Shown here: positions 8,179 through 18,835 of the stretch, one piece after another
Layout: each line of letters starts with the position of its first letter
Numbering within the stretch: the first letter of the stretch is position 1
Assembly: GCA_016716125.1 (NCBI GenBank)
Contig: JADJWZ010000025.1
Span: 1-64,000, forward strand
Direction of reading: 5' to 3'
DNA from: Ignavibacteria bacterium
Lineage (GTDB): Bacteria; Bacteroidota; Ignavibacteria; Tepidaquicellales; Tepidaquicellaceae
DNA length: 64,000 bases
The notes under the pieces: model-generated
What the model saw: only the letters and a program-made list of their open reading frames with translations
The model's database searches: none
What the model was told of the DNA's origin: nothing
Program-made: the position numbers and the translations under genes

Positions 8179-11100
8179 TTATTCTTTTGTATTATTATCG
8201 AACTCATTTCCGTCTGTATGATTGAAAAATATTCTTTCAGTAAGCTTATACTTCTTACTGTCTTTGCATTCGACTCCATTCAGTTGATATGAAATATTTA
8301 AAGTAATGGAGAGATCATTTCCCGGAGTTAGTTGCTTCTCGCGATATGAGAACCCAAACATTTTCTCAGCCGAGGTAAATGAGTTCCGGCCCTGTGTTAC
8401 TTTCCATTCGTATTTATCTGCATCGGAATTCTTTGCTTTCAGGGTTAATACATAATCTCCCTGAGAGTCACGGTCTATTTTCATGGCAAAGCCGGCATCC
8501 GCAACAATGATCCTTAAATCCAGACTCGCCTCTTTAAATTTCAAACGATAATCTTTCGACTCTGTAAGCTCCTGCTTCACCGGAATAAAGAATAACTTCT
8601 TCGTAGCTGCTTTCTTTTCAATTACTAATCCGTCAGGATTGTCTATGTCATTTATCTCAGCCTGAGGTGATGTTTTGAACTCATGCTTTGTCTTGTCGTT
8701 TGAACAATAGACCTTAGGTTCAATATCAAATTCAGTTGGCTTAGGTTTTCTTAATGAAACCGGAAGTGTCTTTATTGAAATGCAGGGTGAATTGTCAACA
8801 GTGAGTGTAACATCAAATGTTTTTTCTTCACTGTCTAATGAGTATGTGTGTTGCGGAGATGACTCAGTGGACAATGCGCTGCCGTCACCGAAGTTCCATT
8901 CGTAATTAGGATAATCAGTTTTTTTAGGAATAAATCCCACTGTCACTCCGTCATTCTGAACTTTAAATTTAAAATCAATTTTCAAAGGTGCTGAAATCTT
9001 TATGTCAACGCCTGCAGTCCTGCCGTCTTGCAATTTATAAGTTAACTTGTTTGTCCCTGCTGACAATCCAAACGGCTTAAAGAAAAATCTTCCCTGCTCC
9101 GTCACTATTCCTCCTCCGGATGCTTTCAGAGTTCCTCCTTCCGGTGAAACTGAAACAGAATACGAACTGTCATCATCATTGCAAAAATCCGTTTTCTCTA
9201 AACTGATCTTTAAAATTTCCGGCGGCTCTTTCGGCAGTACATATGCTACCGGTGCGCAGTCTGAACAGCAAAGGTAAGGAATATAAAAATCTGCGATGAC
9301 TGAAAAATCTGTTACTCTGAATTTCTCAGGTTTCACTGCCTTCGGATCTCTGACAAGGATCTGTGTAATTTCTTCTTTTGTTTCATCATCCATGTCCTTA
9401 CATACATTCATGTACTTCGATAGAGCATTATAAAACTGCAGAGTTAAAGTCTTATCCTTTTTCTCGGCGGTCTTGAGGAAATCTATGTTCAGTATATTTT
9501 CAGACAAACTCAGTTTTTCAAAATTTATCCCCGGGATATCTTTGAACAGCGATGCTACGCCTCTCTGAAAATCAAGCGTGAGCTGTCTTCGCTGTGTTTC
9601 GTGATAAACTAAAATGAATGTTCCTCCTTTGGGAACACCGGCTTTGTGCTCCATTCCCGGATGCTTGCGGAAATAATTCATGAGATTTCTTATTGCTGCA
9701 ATTTCCTTCTGCCTCTTAATAAATTCATTCTTCAGCGCTTCAAGCCGGTCATCAATGCAGGAATACAACAGGACTCTGATTTGATTCATAAATGAGTTGA
9801 AATTGATTTTTAAGACTCTTGTCATTTCATCTTCATGTAAAATTAAAACCCTGATCTCCTCCATTAGCAAATCATATCTTGTCTTGAAAGTATTTATATT
9901 GAACTCATCTAATGTTAAAGGTAAAATTGCAGCCATCAGATTTTCCGCACAATCAATAAAGTAAAACATGTGTGCATATATATTACTGCTTGCTCCGAAA
10001 TTTCCGTCGGAGTCCGGTTTACTAAATGAACTTCCCTTTCGTATCGCGCTCAGATATGCTTCACCGATCGTGCCTTTTGAAATTTTACAATTATTCCTTA
10101 TAAAATCTCCTTTCCGGTATCCGAGCCGCAACGTCTTGCTCAATGATAAACCTGCGACAAGTGATATATTCTTGCTTAAGAACGCACTTCGTAATATTTC
10201 ACCTTCGACTTCTTCTGTCTCCGAAGAGTCACCGCCTGTATCGGCAGAAAAAGCTGCTGATCTTATAAAAGTATATTTTATTCCTGCTGCAAAACAAGCT
10301 GCATCGGCAAGCTTGCAGATCAATTCACTCTTCAGAACGTTGTACAATGATTCGAGATCTTTGAAGTTGCATTCGTCATCACTTGTTGCTGAGAATTTTG
10401 AAATGGTCGCTGTCGAAAGCGCTACAACATCAAACGGCAGATTGAAAACACTTCTCTGATCAAGTATATTTTTTAACGCTGAAGAAAAGTCTTTACCAAT
10501 ATGTCCCTCGATCCTGAAAAAGTTAAACCATTCTATATCATACATTAAGGGATTAACCACGGAATCTGAAGTATTGTATTTGTCTGAATTATATGACAGG
10601 TTAAATTTGGCATTTCCTTTTCTCGTTTTGCTCCAGCTCCAGCACTGATAGAGCCCGAACGGATCGTAATAATATGGTATGCACCGTTCAGACAGCTGCT
10701 TATCAAGATATTTACTCGGAGTAATTTCTATCTGAGCTTTTGCATACCCGTCGGGATCTTTAATTTCATAATTCTGAATCATCATTTTCATCCTTCTGAA
10801 TAATATCTGAATTTCAGAAAGCAGATCTCTCTGAGAATTAAATAACGGAGAGTATATAAAATAATTTCTGTACTTTGATTTGATTTCGATACTCGTGCTT
10901 TTTGTTGCTTCTCCCAGCATGAGATGAAGAGGAAATAAGTTTTCATCAGGACAGCACATCGTCTGAACAAAAAACACTTTGTCCTTAAATTCATAATACG
11001 CCTTTATTATGTCATCTATCCAGTCATAGTAATATTGAATGAAGTAAGGATTATTTTTCTTTATCGATTCAAGTCTGTCTCTGAAGGCTTTAAGTACATT

Positions 11101-11877
11101 GGAAAAAGGATTTACGCTTTCCTCTGTAAGCAATGGTTTATACTGCACATAACAATAATTCAGAATCTCTGCCAGTTTTTTTAATGTTGAATCATCAACT
11201 AAATTTAAAAAAGCATTGAATACATCATCTGCAGTTTTCAAATCCTTTACGGCAACATTGAATCTCCTGAGACGAATGTTATGTAACACCGGATCTATTT
11301 CACTGTCTGTCTCAGGTTTTACATTCTTCACTGAAACACTTTTCAAAAACTCATCTATATGTTTCTTATTTACAAGCAGCGGCTTTACCGAAAATTCAAT
11401 CTTTGAACCTTTGTCATCACAGTCAGTCTCAACACAATTCTTCAGCTGTATCTCTTTCATTTCAAGCAGAAGCACTACAATCTTATTCTTCAGAAAGTTA
11501 GCATTGTCCTTGAGAAGTTCAGTGTCTTCAAACTCCAGTGAACGTTCAGCAGTTAAAAGCTCATACATCTCCCATGGTTCATATACAGGTTTATATTCTG
11601 CGTAGAAGTCTCCGGGCAATTCATAAGGTCGGAAATAAGTGCAGTTCAGTTTTTCCTGCACTATCAGATATCCTTCGGATGTTACTCCGCAGCCTTTTGA
11701 AATCTCGATCTGAGAATTACTTACCTTCAGCTCGAGTCCGCAGACTATTCCTATGCCGATCAGCTTGTTCCTCGTAAGTCTTTCCTGATCATCGAGGTAA
11801 TTTACGATCTCATTGAGATGGTTGGCAGTCAATACCTGATCTGCTTCGAACACCGGATAAAAAATTTTTTCTTCCAT
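8179..11877 (-). CDS. Large PKD-domain eCIS structural/fibre-like protein
   Basis: A 1232-residue protein without signal peptide. Residues 1-80 (VFEADQVLTANHLNEIVNYL ... GIGIVCGLEL ... GCGVTSEGYLI) look like the baseplate-anchoring start of a tail-fibre-type protein. The middle is long and helical, with Cys-containing stretches. One PKD-like beta-sandwich lies at about 970-1035 (YEWNFGDGS ... HTYS), flanked by other Ig-like beta regions. Similar PKD proteins recur in Bacteroidota eCIS loci between baseplate and tape measure. Likely a baseplate-peripheral or target-binding component. The 5-bp gap to the upstream gene supports operon membership. The exact role is unknown. Confidence 0.7.
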   Translation of the reverse strand: MEEKIFYPVFEADQVLTANHLNEIVNYLDDQERLTRNKLIGIGIVCGLELKVSNSQIEISKGCGVTSEGYLIVQEKLNCTYFRPYELPGDFYAEYKPVYEPWEMYELLTAERSLEFEDTELLKDNANFLKNKIVVLLLEMKEIQLKNCVETDCDDKGSKIEFSVKPLLVNKKHIDEFLKSVSVKNVKPETDSEIDPVLHNIRLRRFNVAVKDLKTADDVFNAFLNLVDDSTLKKLAEILNYCYVQYKPLLTEESVNPFSNVLKAFRDRLESIKKNNPYFIQYYYDWIDDIIKAYYEFKDKVFFVQTMCCPDENLFPLHLMLGEATKSTSIEIKSKYRNYFIYSPLFNSQRDLLSEIQILFRRMKMMIQNYEIKDPDGYAKAQIEITPSKYLDKQLSERCIPYYYDPFGLYQCWSWSKTRKGNAKFNLSYNSDKYNTSDSVVNPLMYDIEWFNFFRIEGHIGKDFSSALKNILDQRSVFNLPFDVVALSTATISKFSATSDDECNFKDLESLYNVLKSELICKLADAACFAAGIKYTFIRSAAFSADTGGDSSETEEVEGEILRSAFLSKNISLVAGLSLSKTLRLGYRKGDFIRNNCKISKGTIGEAYLSAIRKGSSFSKPDSDGNFGASSNIYAHMFYFIDCAENLMAAILPLTLDEFNINTFKTRYDLLMEEIRVLILHEDEMTRVLKINFNSFMNQIRVLLYSCIDDRLEALKNEFIKRQKEIAAIRNLMNYFRKHPGMEHKAGVPKGGTFILVYHETQRRQLTLDFQRGVASLFKDIPGINFEKLSLSENILNIDFLKTAEKKDKTLTLQFYNALSKYMNVCKDMDDETKEEITQILVRDPKAVKPEKFRVTDFSVIADFYIPYLCCSDCAPVAYVLPKEPPEILKISLEKTDFCNDDDSSYSVSVSPEGGTLKASGGGIVTEQGRFFFKPFGLSAGTNKLTYKLQDGRTAGVDIKISAPLKIDFKFKVQNDGVTVGFIPKKTDYPNYEWNFGDGSALSTESSPQHTYSLDSEEKTFDVTLTVDNSPCISIKTLPVSLRKPKPTEFDIEPKVYCSNDKTKHEFKTSPQAEINDIDNPDGLVIEKKAATKKLFFIPVKQELTESKDYRLKFKEASLDLRIIVADAGFAMKIDRDSQGDYVLTLKAKNSDADKYEWKVTQGRNSFTSAEKMFGFSYREKQLTPGNDLSITLNISYQLNGVECKDSKKYKLTERIFFNHTDGNEFDNNTKE

Positions 11878-11882
11878 GATAT

Positions 11883-14800
11883 TTATGGTTTATAAGTTCC
11901 TAAAACAGTGCTTCCTAGTAAAACCGGATTTGTTGTGCCAGTATCACAGTCATGCAGCTGCGCTTCGGGATATTCGCTGTGAAGTTTCTTCAAAATGTCG
12001 ATCATGTTATTGCTCGATTCTCTCAATCCGTCCTTCATCGAAACTTTATGCGTAAGGTCACTTTCATATTCTTTTAATGCATCAAGCCATTTCTTATATG
12101 CAGTTTCAAATTCATTCATAAGAGTATTGCTGACCCAGCAGATCTTCAGCATGCAGTGTGCCGGCGCTTCAGTCCTTGCCATTGTCTCAAAATAATTTCT
12201 GAATTCAGGACTCATGAATTTTTTATGCCAATAAGGAAGAACAAGTGTAATTCTGAATGAGTAAGGATCTTCCTCCCCGCAAAATTTACAATCATCACCT
12301 AGACATACTTCTAATAATTTATACACTTCTTCCGGATCAGTTCCAGAAATCACCGGAGGATTAAACTTCGGTCGCAGGAGAATATGTTCTATTAAATGTA
12401 TTCCCTCTGAGGGGCATTCACTTTCAAAATCCTTAATAGCATCTTTTATTGCTTTGTTTCTTGAAACGGCATCACTATAAACAGTCCCGCTTTGAGCAAG
12501 CGCTGTTCCGCCATCGTCTGTCAGTTCAAATGAAAACTCTCCCGTAGAAATCTTAAGCTTTTTATATCTCTCGGTTGTTGTCACATTCTCAGGGATTTTT
12601 TTTACTACGTCATACAGTTCTGAAAACTTTTCATATTCTTTTAAAGACTTCAAAATTATAACTCCGTCACTATCCATAGCATTAAAAAAATATTTAAAAG
12701 TAACAGGATTCTTTTGTATCTCAATATTTCTAATGCAGAATAAAAATCTTCTGCTGAATTCATTGATGCCTGATAATCTTGAAATTCTTTTTTCGAACCC
12801 GGAGACATTGACAGTGTCCCATGATTCTTCGAGATAATTAAATGCTCTTCCGCGTTCACTGCTTATCACAGGATAGTCTTTAATAAAATTTATCTTGTCA
12901 TTGATCAGTTCACCGGCTTCAATCTCCTCATATTCTTCCGTACTTGTATAAGTATAAAGAAAAAAAACATATTCATTAAACGACTCTGCAAACCTTGCAA
13001 TCAAATGATCAAGGAACCTGTTCCTTCTGTCATTGAATAATTCTTTACTCTCAATCAGTGTTTCCCTGCCTTTAGAAATACCGGGCGCTTCACCGGACTG
13101 AGGAGAACCCAGTATCAGTTCAAGATCAGCGTTGTTTACATAAATATCTTCAGATGAATTAAAGTCATTGATGAACTGAGAGAAGTAAGTTTGCTTCACA
13201 TCTTTATTAAGAGAGAATAAATTTTTGGCATTAGCAAGCTGTGAAAAATAGTTTGCAATGACCTGATCGTAGAACAGCAAGTAAGCTTTAAGCTGCTTTG
13301 ACTGAGCCCGCCGTTCTTCGGTGGCGTTGCTTCTTAATTCAGCACTACCGACTGCGTATGTCTGAGGAAATTCATGCTGAATGGAAACAAAATCTTCCGG
13401 ATCTCTGTAGCTTCCTTTAGGAATTTCAATGTCGTCTGCAGTATTCTTCAATTTGTTTCTCTCTTCTATTCCATGAATGTATTTCAATGTGTCTAATGTT
13501 TCATCAATCTTTGCGTTGAACGGCAGCTTCCCTTTGAAGAATAATACTTTTGATTTGAATACATTTAATATTGCTTTGCATCCTTCTTCAATTTCCATAC
13601 ACCATTTCCGGCTCGGTAATTCAGCTTTACCGTTCTTATCATACTTTGTCAGCAGAACATTCTTCACTGACAAAACTCCTTCAGTATCCATTATGAAATT
13701 TATAATATCCGATATATAAATTTTCGTTCTCGGTTTTGTATTTTCAATCTCATCATTCTTAATGAATCCGTGTTTCAGTGAAGGACCTTCGAAAATTTCA
13801 TCAGACGGAATTCCTGCTTCAAGCATTTCTTTGAGGAGATAAAATTTTATCTCGGGATTCAGATAGTTTTCAATCTGAAACAGAACATTTGCATAAACCT
13901 CTTCTATGTCTGCATCCGGAGTAACTTCAATATCAGCGCAGAATGCAATCTCAGCCGAACAAATAGTTTCAAGTTTAACAAAGTCTTCGCATAAATTCCG
14001 GTTATCATGTAATGTCTTTTTCGCTTCTTTTAAAATGCCTGTAATTAACCGGATCTTTTGCTGATAAAGTTTGAATATCTCTGTAATGTTATCTGTAATG
14101 TTCAGCTCTGTTTCTATGAATGATGCAATGTCCGATACATCAGACTTCATAAGTACATATGCTTCGAAAGAAAACTGGATCTTATTGCTTCCGCTTCCAA
14201 GATCAAATGTTACCTTCCATTTTTTGTCAGCAAAAATCACATTCACATTTGCAATAGTTGCGGCATCGGTATTACTTATGAATTCATAATCAATTTCATT
14301 CCAGTCTTTAAATAAAAGCTGAAGCTTATATTGTATTAGTTCCTCGGTTGGAAAGTGCCATGTGATATTCCCCGTATTCAGATCTCCGTATTCATCATTC
14401 TCTTCAAGATCGAGAACAACTCTGTATAGACCGTGCAAAGTAATGTCATGCTCAGTTTTAGTATATACAAGCTTATCTTTCTTACAGTCTGCATAGAAAG
14501 AAACCTCCTGCTGGGGCTCTGCTATTAAATTAAATTCTTCATCCCTGTACGGATAAAGAAAAGCATTCTGAACGCCTGTTAAATCTGTCAGCAGTTTTCT
14601 GTAATCAATAATGTTGAGCGGCCTTGATGCAAATATATTTTTTGCAGAGGAAAATGACTGGTCGGAATCAATCTTTCCGTTAGCATCGCTTAACAGATCT
14701 TTAATATCAAAAGAAGTCCGGTAACCCAACTCGGTAATGGCATAACACAGGACTTCAAGAATTGTAATACCGGGATCATGTGTATTATAATCCGTCCATA

Positions 14801-14924
14801 TCTTCGATGCAAGCGATTCAATATACTGCAATCCCTTTTCACGCAGAAAATAATAATCCATGCTTTCGGGAAGCGTTCGGTCTTTCGATATGATAAAATT
14901 ATTTTCCATCACACTCACATTCAT
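11883..14924 (-). CDS. eCIS baseplate wedge protein (Afp12-like)
   Basis: A 1013-residue protein (1008 if the ATG at 14909 is used; the start is ambiguous because the gene overlaps its upstream neighbour by up to 26 nt). Near the N-terminus, SKIWTDYNTHDPGITILEVL followed by YAITELGYRT is the DPG-x-T-x-L-E motif of phage gp6/baseplate-J-type wedge proteins. ASRPLNIIDYRKLLTDLTGV and the C-terminal HIEHILLRP are also typical of the Afp12-like family. It would form the baseplate wedge with the preceding 848-residue protein. Confidence 0.8.
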   Translation of the reverse strand: MNVSVMENNFIISKDRTLPESMDYYFLREKGLQYIESLASKIWTDYNTHDPGITILEVLCYAITELGYRTSFDIKDLLSDANGKIDSDQSFSSAKNIFASRPLNIIDYRKLLTDLTGVQNAFLYPYRDEEFNLIAEPQQEVSFYADCKKDKLVYTKTEHDITLHGLYRVVLDLEENDEYGDLNTGNITWHFPTEELIQYKLQLLFKDWNEIDYEFISNTDAATIANVNVIFADKKWKVTFDLGSGSNKIQFSFEAYVLMKSDVSDIASFIETELNITDNITEIFKLYQQKIRLITGILKEAKKTLHDNRNLCEDFVKLETICSAEIAFCADIEVTPDADIEEVYANVLFQIENYLNPEIKFYLLKEMLEAGIPSDEIFEGPSLKHGFIKNDEIENTKPRTKIYISDIINFIMDTEGVLSVKNVLLTKYDKNGKAELPSRKWCMEIEEGCKAILNVFKSKVLFFKGKLPFNAKIDETLDTLKYIHGIEERNKLKNTADDIEIPKGSYRDPEDFVSIQHEFPQTYAVGSAELRSNATEERRAQSKQLKAYLLFYDQVIANYFSQLANAKNLFSLNKDVKQTYFSQFINDFNSSEDIYVNNADLELILGSPQSGEAPGISKGRETLIESKELFNDRRNRFLDHLIARFAESFNEYVFFLYTYTSTEEYEEIEAGELINDKINFIKDYPVISSERGRAFNYLEESWDTVNVSGFEKRISRLSGINEFSRRFLFCIRNIEIQKNPVTFKYFFNAMDSDGVIILKSLKEYEKFSELYDVVKKIPENVTTTERYKKLKISTGEFSFELTDDGGTALAQSGTVYSDAVSRNKAIKDAIKDFESECPSEGIHLIEHILLRPKFNPPVISGTDPEEVYKLLEVCLGDDCKFCGEEDPYSFRITLVLPYWHKKFMSPEFRNYFETMARTEAPAHCMLKICWVSNTLMNEFETAYKKWLDALKEYESDLTHKVSMKDGLRESSNNMIDILKKLHSEYPEAQLHDCDTGTTNPVLLGSTVLGTYKP

Positions 14925-17445
14925 CTTCTATAAAAGAAATTTTATGCGCGTTTATGGGATCATCCGATTTCACTGAAACAAATACCGATCTCGATGTGCC
15001 TGCCATTGCTTCTTCAAGATCTTTTGACTTTAAACCGCCTGTAATTTGATACATCCGGACACAGCTTAAAAAATCAACATAGGAGCGCTCTTCGATGAAA
15101 TCAATTAAAGAACTCTTTGTGATTTTTCCCGCAAACTCGATGTCAGTCTGCGGATCGTATGCCCAGGGAGACATGTATTGTTCTATATCCAGTTTCAACT
15201 GCTTTTCATAAAACGAATTATCTTCTGTTAAAAACTTCACTTTAAAATCAAGCTGTATCTCTTCAAAGAGCGGATTACGCACATCAAGATTCACGTGCGG
15301 TGAAATATATTTACACAGATACTTCCTGATGTCTGTAAGCAGACCTAAACTTGTATATGGACGTAACGGATCATAAGCATTCTGATTGCTGATATCGGGA
15401 ATCGGGACAAATAATACATATCCCGGTTTTAATTCGTTGTCAGTGAATACAACATTTCCCGGCACAGTCTCTTCGAGTATTTGTGTGTGGTTAACACACT
15501 TAGCTTTATATATTTGCGGAAACTCTTCAAGAACAATTCGTTCATAATCCCACATCGCAATAGCGCGGTTCTTATGACGAAGGCGTTCGCTTACTCTGGT
15601 ATAAAAATGCTCATCGGTTTCTTTTGCCTTTCCGTTAACGGATGAATATGGCTGTGTTATTTTTTTAACAGCTGAATCGCTGATTAATAATTTACCAATT
15701 GAGTTTGCCGCTAATGTGTTCTTGAAATAATTTCCCGTATTTTTATGATCTGAAAATTTTGCTGTCGCCGCCTGAGCGATTACACTGATCAATTTGCAGA
15801 CTGCGTTTGTATTTGACGAAATAGTTGCTCTGAGCCAGTGAAGCTGCTCTGTCATTAAAGTATTATCGGAAAAAGCTTCATCTGAAATATTGAATTTAAT
15901 TATTCCGGTGTTCGTCAGATCATCTGTTGAGTCAGCAATGTCTTCTTTTAAAAAATCGATCCACTCATTATCCTTTCCCAAAAAACTCCATACGATTTCC
16001 TCTTTCGACACCAATGGGTCAGCGCTTCCTTCTGAAACCTTAAACAGCAGAGACAATGTCTGATCCGTTTTGAAATTCTTTACACCTATGTACAGCTCAC
16101 CTTCATTCTCAAACGCAGGGAACAGTTGTTTTGCGGAATCATTATTTGAAATTACTTTACTGCCAAAAGGAGTAATATGAATGAATGCTGAAGCTTCCTC
16201 CAAACTAAAAGTATGAGAAGCAGCGGCATCATAACTTAAGCTGATTTCTTTTACTTTTGGAGAAAAGATATCACTACCTGAATCTGTAAATACATCCTCT
16301 GAATCAAGCTTAAGAAAACCCCACTTTGATTTTACAGAATAATTTTCGGTATCATAATATTCAGCTTCGACATTCATTTTCTTAAGTGTAAAATCAATAG
16401 TTGAAAACTCAGTTATCGAACCCGGTACTTTACTGTTTACAGAACCCTTCTTGAAAATTTGATATGAATTGCCGGCTTTTATTTCAGCTTTCTTCGATCT
16501 TGAAAACAAATTCTCATTACCTCCGATACTATCCCATTCCGAATTTTCAAGAACACTAACAGAAACTTCATTAAATTTAAGATAGTCAGGAATTTCACCA
16601 AAATCTTCCCACTTAAATTTTATTTCTCCCGTAATGTTCTCTGAAGGATTCAGCGTCTTAATAAATAATTCTTTACATCCTATAATAAATGAAGATCCTG
16701 TATGAGGCGATGTACCAAATAATTCAAACGGCTTTGAAGGATCAAGTATGCTGAGATCATTCTGTATATTAACATTCTTCAAATTCTCAACACTTGTTAT
16801 GATCATAATTTTATTAAAACTGATATCCAATACAGCATCAGACGCAGAAGAGTTTTTCAAAGTAAATTTCGCAACCGGCATGCTAACGTTAAAATTGTAA
16901 AGATGTATTTCCGCCGAGTAAGGAACAACAGCGTCATCTCCGCCGTCCAGTGCAACCGTAATTTCAAAAAACTCTTTTGACGTATCAACCCTCAAGCTGC
17001 CTGCTACTATTGGGACATCAATCCATCCATTCTCACCGCTAAGCTGTAGGTTGAATAATTCATTTATGTCAGTTGCAGTAAAGTTTACTGAATCGCTACC
17101 GGGAACATAAAATCTGAATGTGATCTCACGATTCCCTTCATTCAAAAACAGATAAGGTGACGCAACCGCAAATCCAATTTCAGCTAACGGCGATGTCCCA
17201 GGACTGCCGAATGTTTTCCAGCTTTGATCAGCGCTCTCAAGCTTACCGCCAATTCCGTCTTCTGAATTGGCGACAGGGCATGCAAAAATTTGCTTAATGC
17301 CGGTATTTATGTCCTTCTTTAAATAGATATTTTTCAGAGTCTTTACAATTCCCTTGTTCAAAACTACATCTTCCTTAAGCGCATAAAATATTTCTGTTCC
17401 GTCAATGTCTTTACCGGCTTTCAGTACAGTGCCGCTATTCAACAA
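14899..17445 (-). CDS. eCIS baseplate J/gp47-like protein (Afp11-like)
   Basis: An 848-residue protein. The N-terminal two thirds are mostly beta and poorly recognisable. The C-terminal third carries the baseplate-J signature: RVSERLRHKNRAIAMWDYER followed by IVLEEFPQIYKAKC, then LLTDIRKYLCKYISPHVNL and a C-terminal DIEFAGKITKSSLIDFIEE. It corresponds to Afp11/gp6-type wedge subunits. It overlaps both neighbours (7 nt with the upstream 327-residue gene, 26 nt with the downstream one), consistent with translational coupling of the baseplate genes. Confidence 0.85.
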   Translation of the reverse strand: MLNSGTVLKAGKDIDGTEIFYALKEDVVLNKGIVKTLKNIYLKKDINTGIKQIFACPVANSEDGIGGKLESADQSWKTFGSPGTSPLAEIGFAVASPYLFLNEGNREITFRFYVPGSDSVNFTATDINELFNLQLSGENGWIDVPIVAGSLRVDTSKEFFEITVALDGGDDAVVPYSAEIHLYNFNVSMPVAKFTLKNSSASDAVLDISFNKIMIITSVENLKNVNIQNDLSILDPSKPFELFGTSPHTGSSFIIGCKELFIKTLNPSENITGEIKFKWEDFGEIPDYLKFNEVSVSVLENSEWDSIGGNENLFSRSKKAEIKAGNSYQIFKKGSVNSKVPGSITEFSTIDFTLKKMNVEAEYYDTENYSVKSKWGFLKLDSEDVFTDSGSDIFSPKVKEISLSYDAAASHTFSLEEASAFIHITPFGSKVISNNDSAKQLFPAFENEGELYIGVKNFKTDQTLSLLFKVSEGSADPLVSKEEIVWSFLGKDNEWIDFLKEDIADSTDDLTNTGIIKFNISDEAFSDNTLMTEQLHWLRATISSNTNAVCKLISVIAQAATAKFSDHKNTGNYFKNTLAANSIGKLLISDSAVKKITQPYSSVNGKAKETDEHFYTRVSERLRHKNRAIAMWDYERIVLEEFPQIYKAKCVNHTQILEETVPGNVVFTDNELKPGYVLFVPIPDISNQNAYDPLRPYTSLGLLTDIRKYLCKYISPHVNLDVRNPLFEEIQLDFKVKFLTEDNSFYEKQLKLDIEQYMSPWAYDPQTDIEFAGKITKSSLIDFIEERSYVDFLSCVRMYQITGGLKSKDLEEAMAGTSRSVFVSVKSDDPINAHKISFIEDECECDGK

Positions 17446-18422
17446 ATGCTGTTCAATATTTTCTGTAATTCAAAAGTAACATGCACTTCATCCGGTATAG
17501 CTTCTCGGTTCTTTAGCTGCAGTATCTCTTTATAATAAAGATCAAGATGCCTCTTCGTAAATTCATTAAGATGATTCTGCGCAAAGCGGAATAATTTTAT
17601 GAATGTCAGATATAAAGAATAATGAGGAGAATGTTCAGGAAAATTTTCAATAACTATATCAAGATACTTTTTCGAAGTGTTTATAATTCCTGAAAAAGTC
17701 TTTAACAGCTCATCAAAAATTCCGGTAAATAAATTATGCGTGGATGTATTTTTAATTTTGAGTAAATCGTTAGCGCCGTTAAAAGAAGGTGTAAATGAGA
17801 ATGTTGGGAGCTTCCAGATCTCATCCAGATTATCTCTATCGAAATTTTGTGAGAATATTAATTTCACCGGTTCATCATCCGCTGCAAACTCACTTGTATT
17901 GTCAATTAAATTTTGCGTATCAGCTTCAGCTTCATCATAATATTTTTTCAAGCGATAATAATATTCGGGAAGGTTTGATGATATTGTTGAACGCAGAAGT
18001 TGTTTGTATTCAAATCCGTCAGGTAAATTTTTGTAATATTTATCCAGCAATTCTATCATTGTAAAACCAAAGTCAAACATAACTTTAAAATGATTTTTCG
18101 CATAATCCTCCGTTGTTGCGGTTTGAATTTTACCAAGGAGGTTCTTAGAAAATTCGAAGAAATCTGTGATGTTGGTTTTTATCAGCGAAGCTAAAGTAAC
18201 GGACACATCCATGCTCATCAAATCTGTCCAATTGCCGTCTTCTATGTCCGAGATATTATAATACTTTAACTGCCCGGCATAATTTCTTGCAAACAAAATT
18301 AAATCTGCATAGTCGCGCTCATCTGCATTTACAAATGACGGCTTCAGTGCATCTAAGACACGCTTATGTTGATTTACCCCTGAACGCTGTATGGGGTTTT
18401 TATTTTTACAGTCTGAACTCAT
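17439..18422 (-). CDS. eCIS-associated protein of unknown function
   Basis: A 327-residue protein without signal peptide or transmembrane segment, largely alpha-helical (for example HSLYLTFIKLFRFAQNHLNE near 257-276 and a C-terminal HLDLYYKEILQL). It is not recognised from sequence alone. It starts in a 4-nt overlap with the gp25 gene and ends in a 7-nt overlap with the baseplate-J gene. This tight packing in the baseplate block suggests a baseplate or assembly role; that is inference from context only. Confidence 0.6.
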   Translation of the reverse strand: MSSDCKNKNPIQRSGVNQHKRVLDALKPSFVNADERDYADLILFARNYAGQLKYYNISDIEDGNWTDLMSMDVSVTLASLIKTNITDFFEFSKNLLGKIQTATTEDYAKNHFKVMFDFGFTMIELLDKYYKNLPDGFEYKQLLRSTISSNLPEYYYRLKKYYDEAEADTQNLIDNTSEFAADDEPVKLIFSQNFDRDNLDEIWKLPTFSFTPSFNGANDLLKIKNTSTHNLFTGIFDELLKTFSGIINTSKKYLDIVIENFPEHSPHYSLYLTFIKLFRFAQNHLNEFTKRHLDLYYKEILQLKNREAIPDEVHVTFELQKILNSIC

Positions 18423-18835
18423 TTACTGATATCCGATCCTTCGTTTTTGTAATAAGGGAATACGTAATTGAATCTGGTATTTTTTGATATGATTGTGTAA
18501 TCAATTATTATTAACACAACTCCTTCATATTCTCCGGAATCATCAAGTTCAATGCTGTTTAGTTTTATTCTGGGTTCATGATATAAGATTGCTGTCTTTA
18601 CCAGATCACGGATGTAAGATTTAAAAGTAGTGCTGAGAGATTCAAATACCAGCTCATCAAGATTGCAGCCGTAAGCCGGCTGCATGACACGTTCACCCGG
18701 TCTTGTTGTTAAAAGTATATGCAGACTGCTCTGAATATCCTCTTCATCGCTCAGCATTTTTACTTCATTTATTTTATTACTGAAAGCAGGAGGAAAGCTC
18801 CATCCCGTTCCAAGAAAAGATTTTTCGTTTCCCAT
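18419..18835 (-). CDS. gp25/GpW-type baseplate protein (Afp9-like)
   Basis: A 138-residue protein of the gp25-like (TssE/GpW) family. The diagnostic block DIQSSLHILLTTRPGERVMQ followed by PAYGCNLDELVFE spans residues 34-66, then AILYHEPRIKLNSIEL and a beta-strand C-terminus. The family starts sheath polymerisation on the baseplate. The length is normal. It follows the PAAR gene by about 117 bp, one of the few real gaps in the operon, and overlaps the next gene by 4 nt. Confidence 0.92.
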   Translation of the reverse strand: MGNEKSFLGTGWSFPPAFSNKINEVKMLSDEEDIQSSLHILLTTRPGERVMQPAYGCNLDELVFESLSTTFKSYIRDLVKTAILYHEPRIKLNSIELDDSGEYEGVVLIIIDYTIISKNTRFNYVFPYYKNEGSDISK

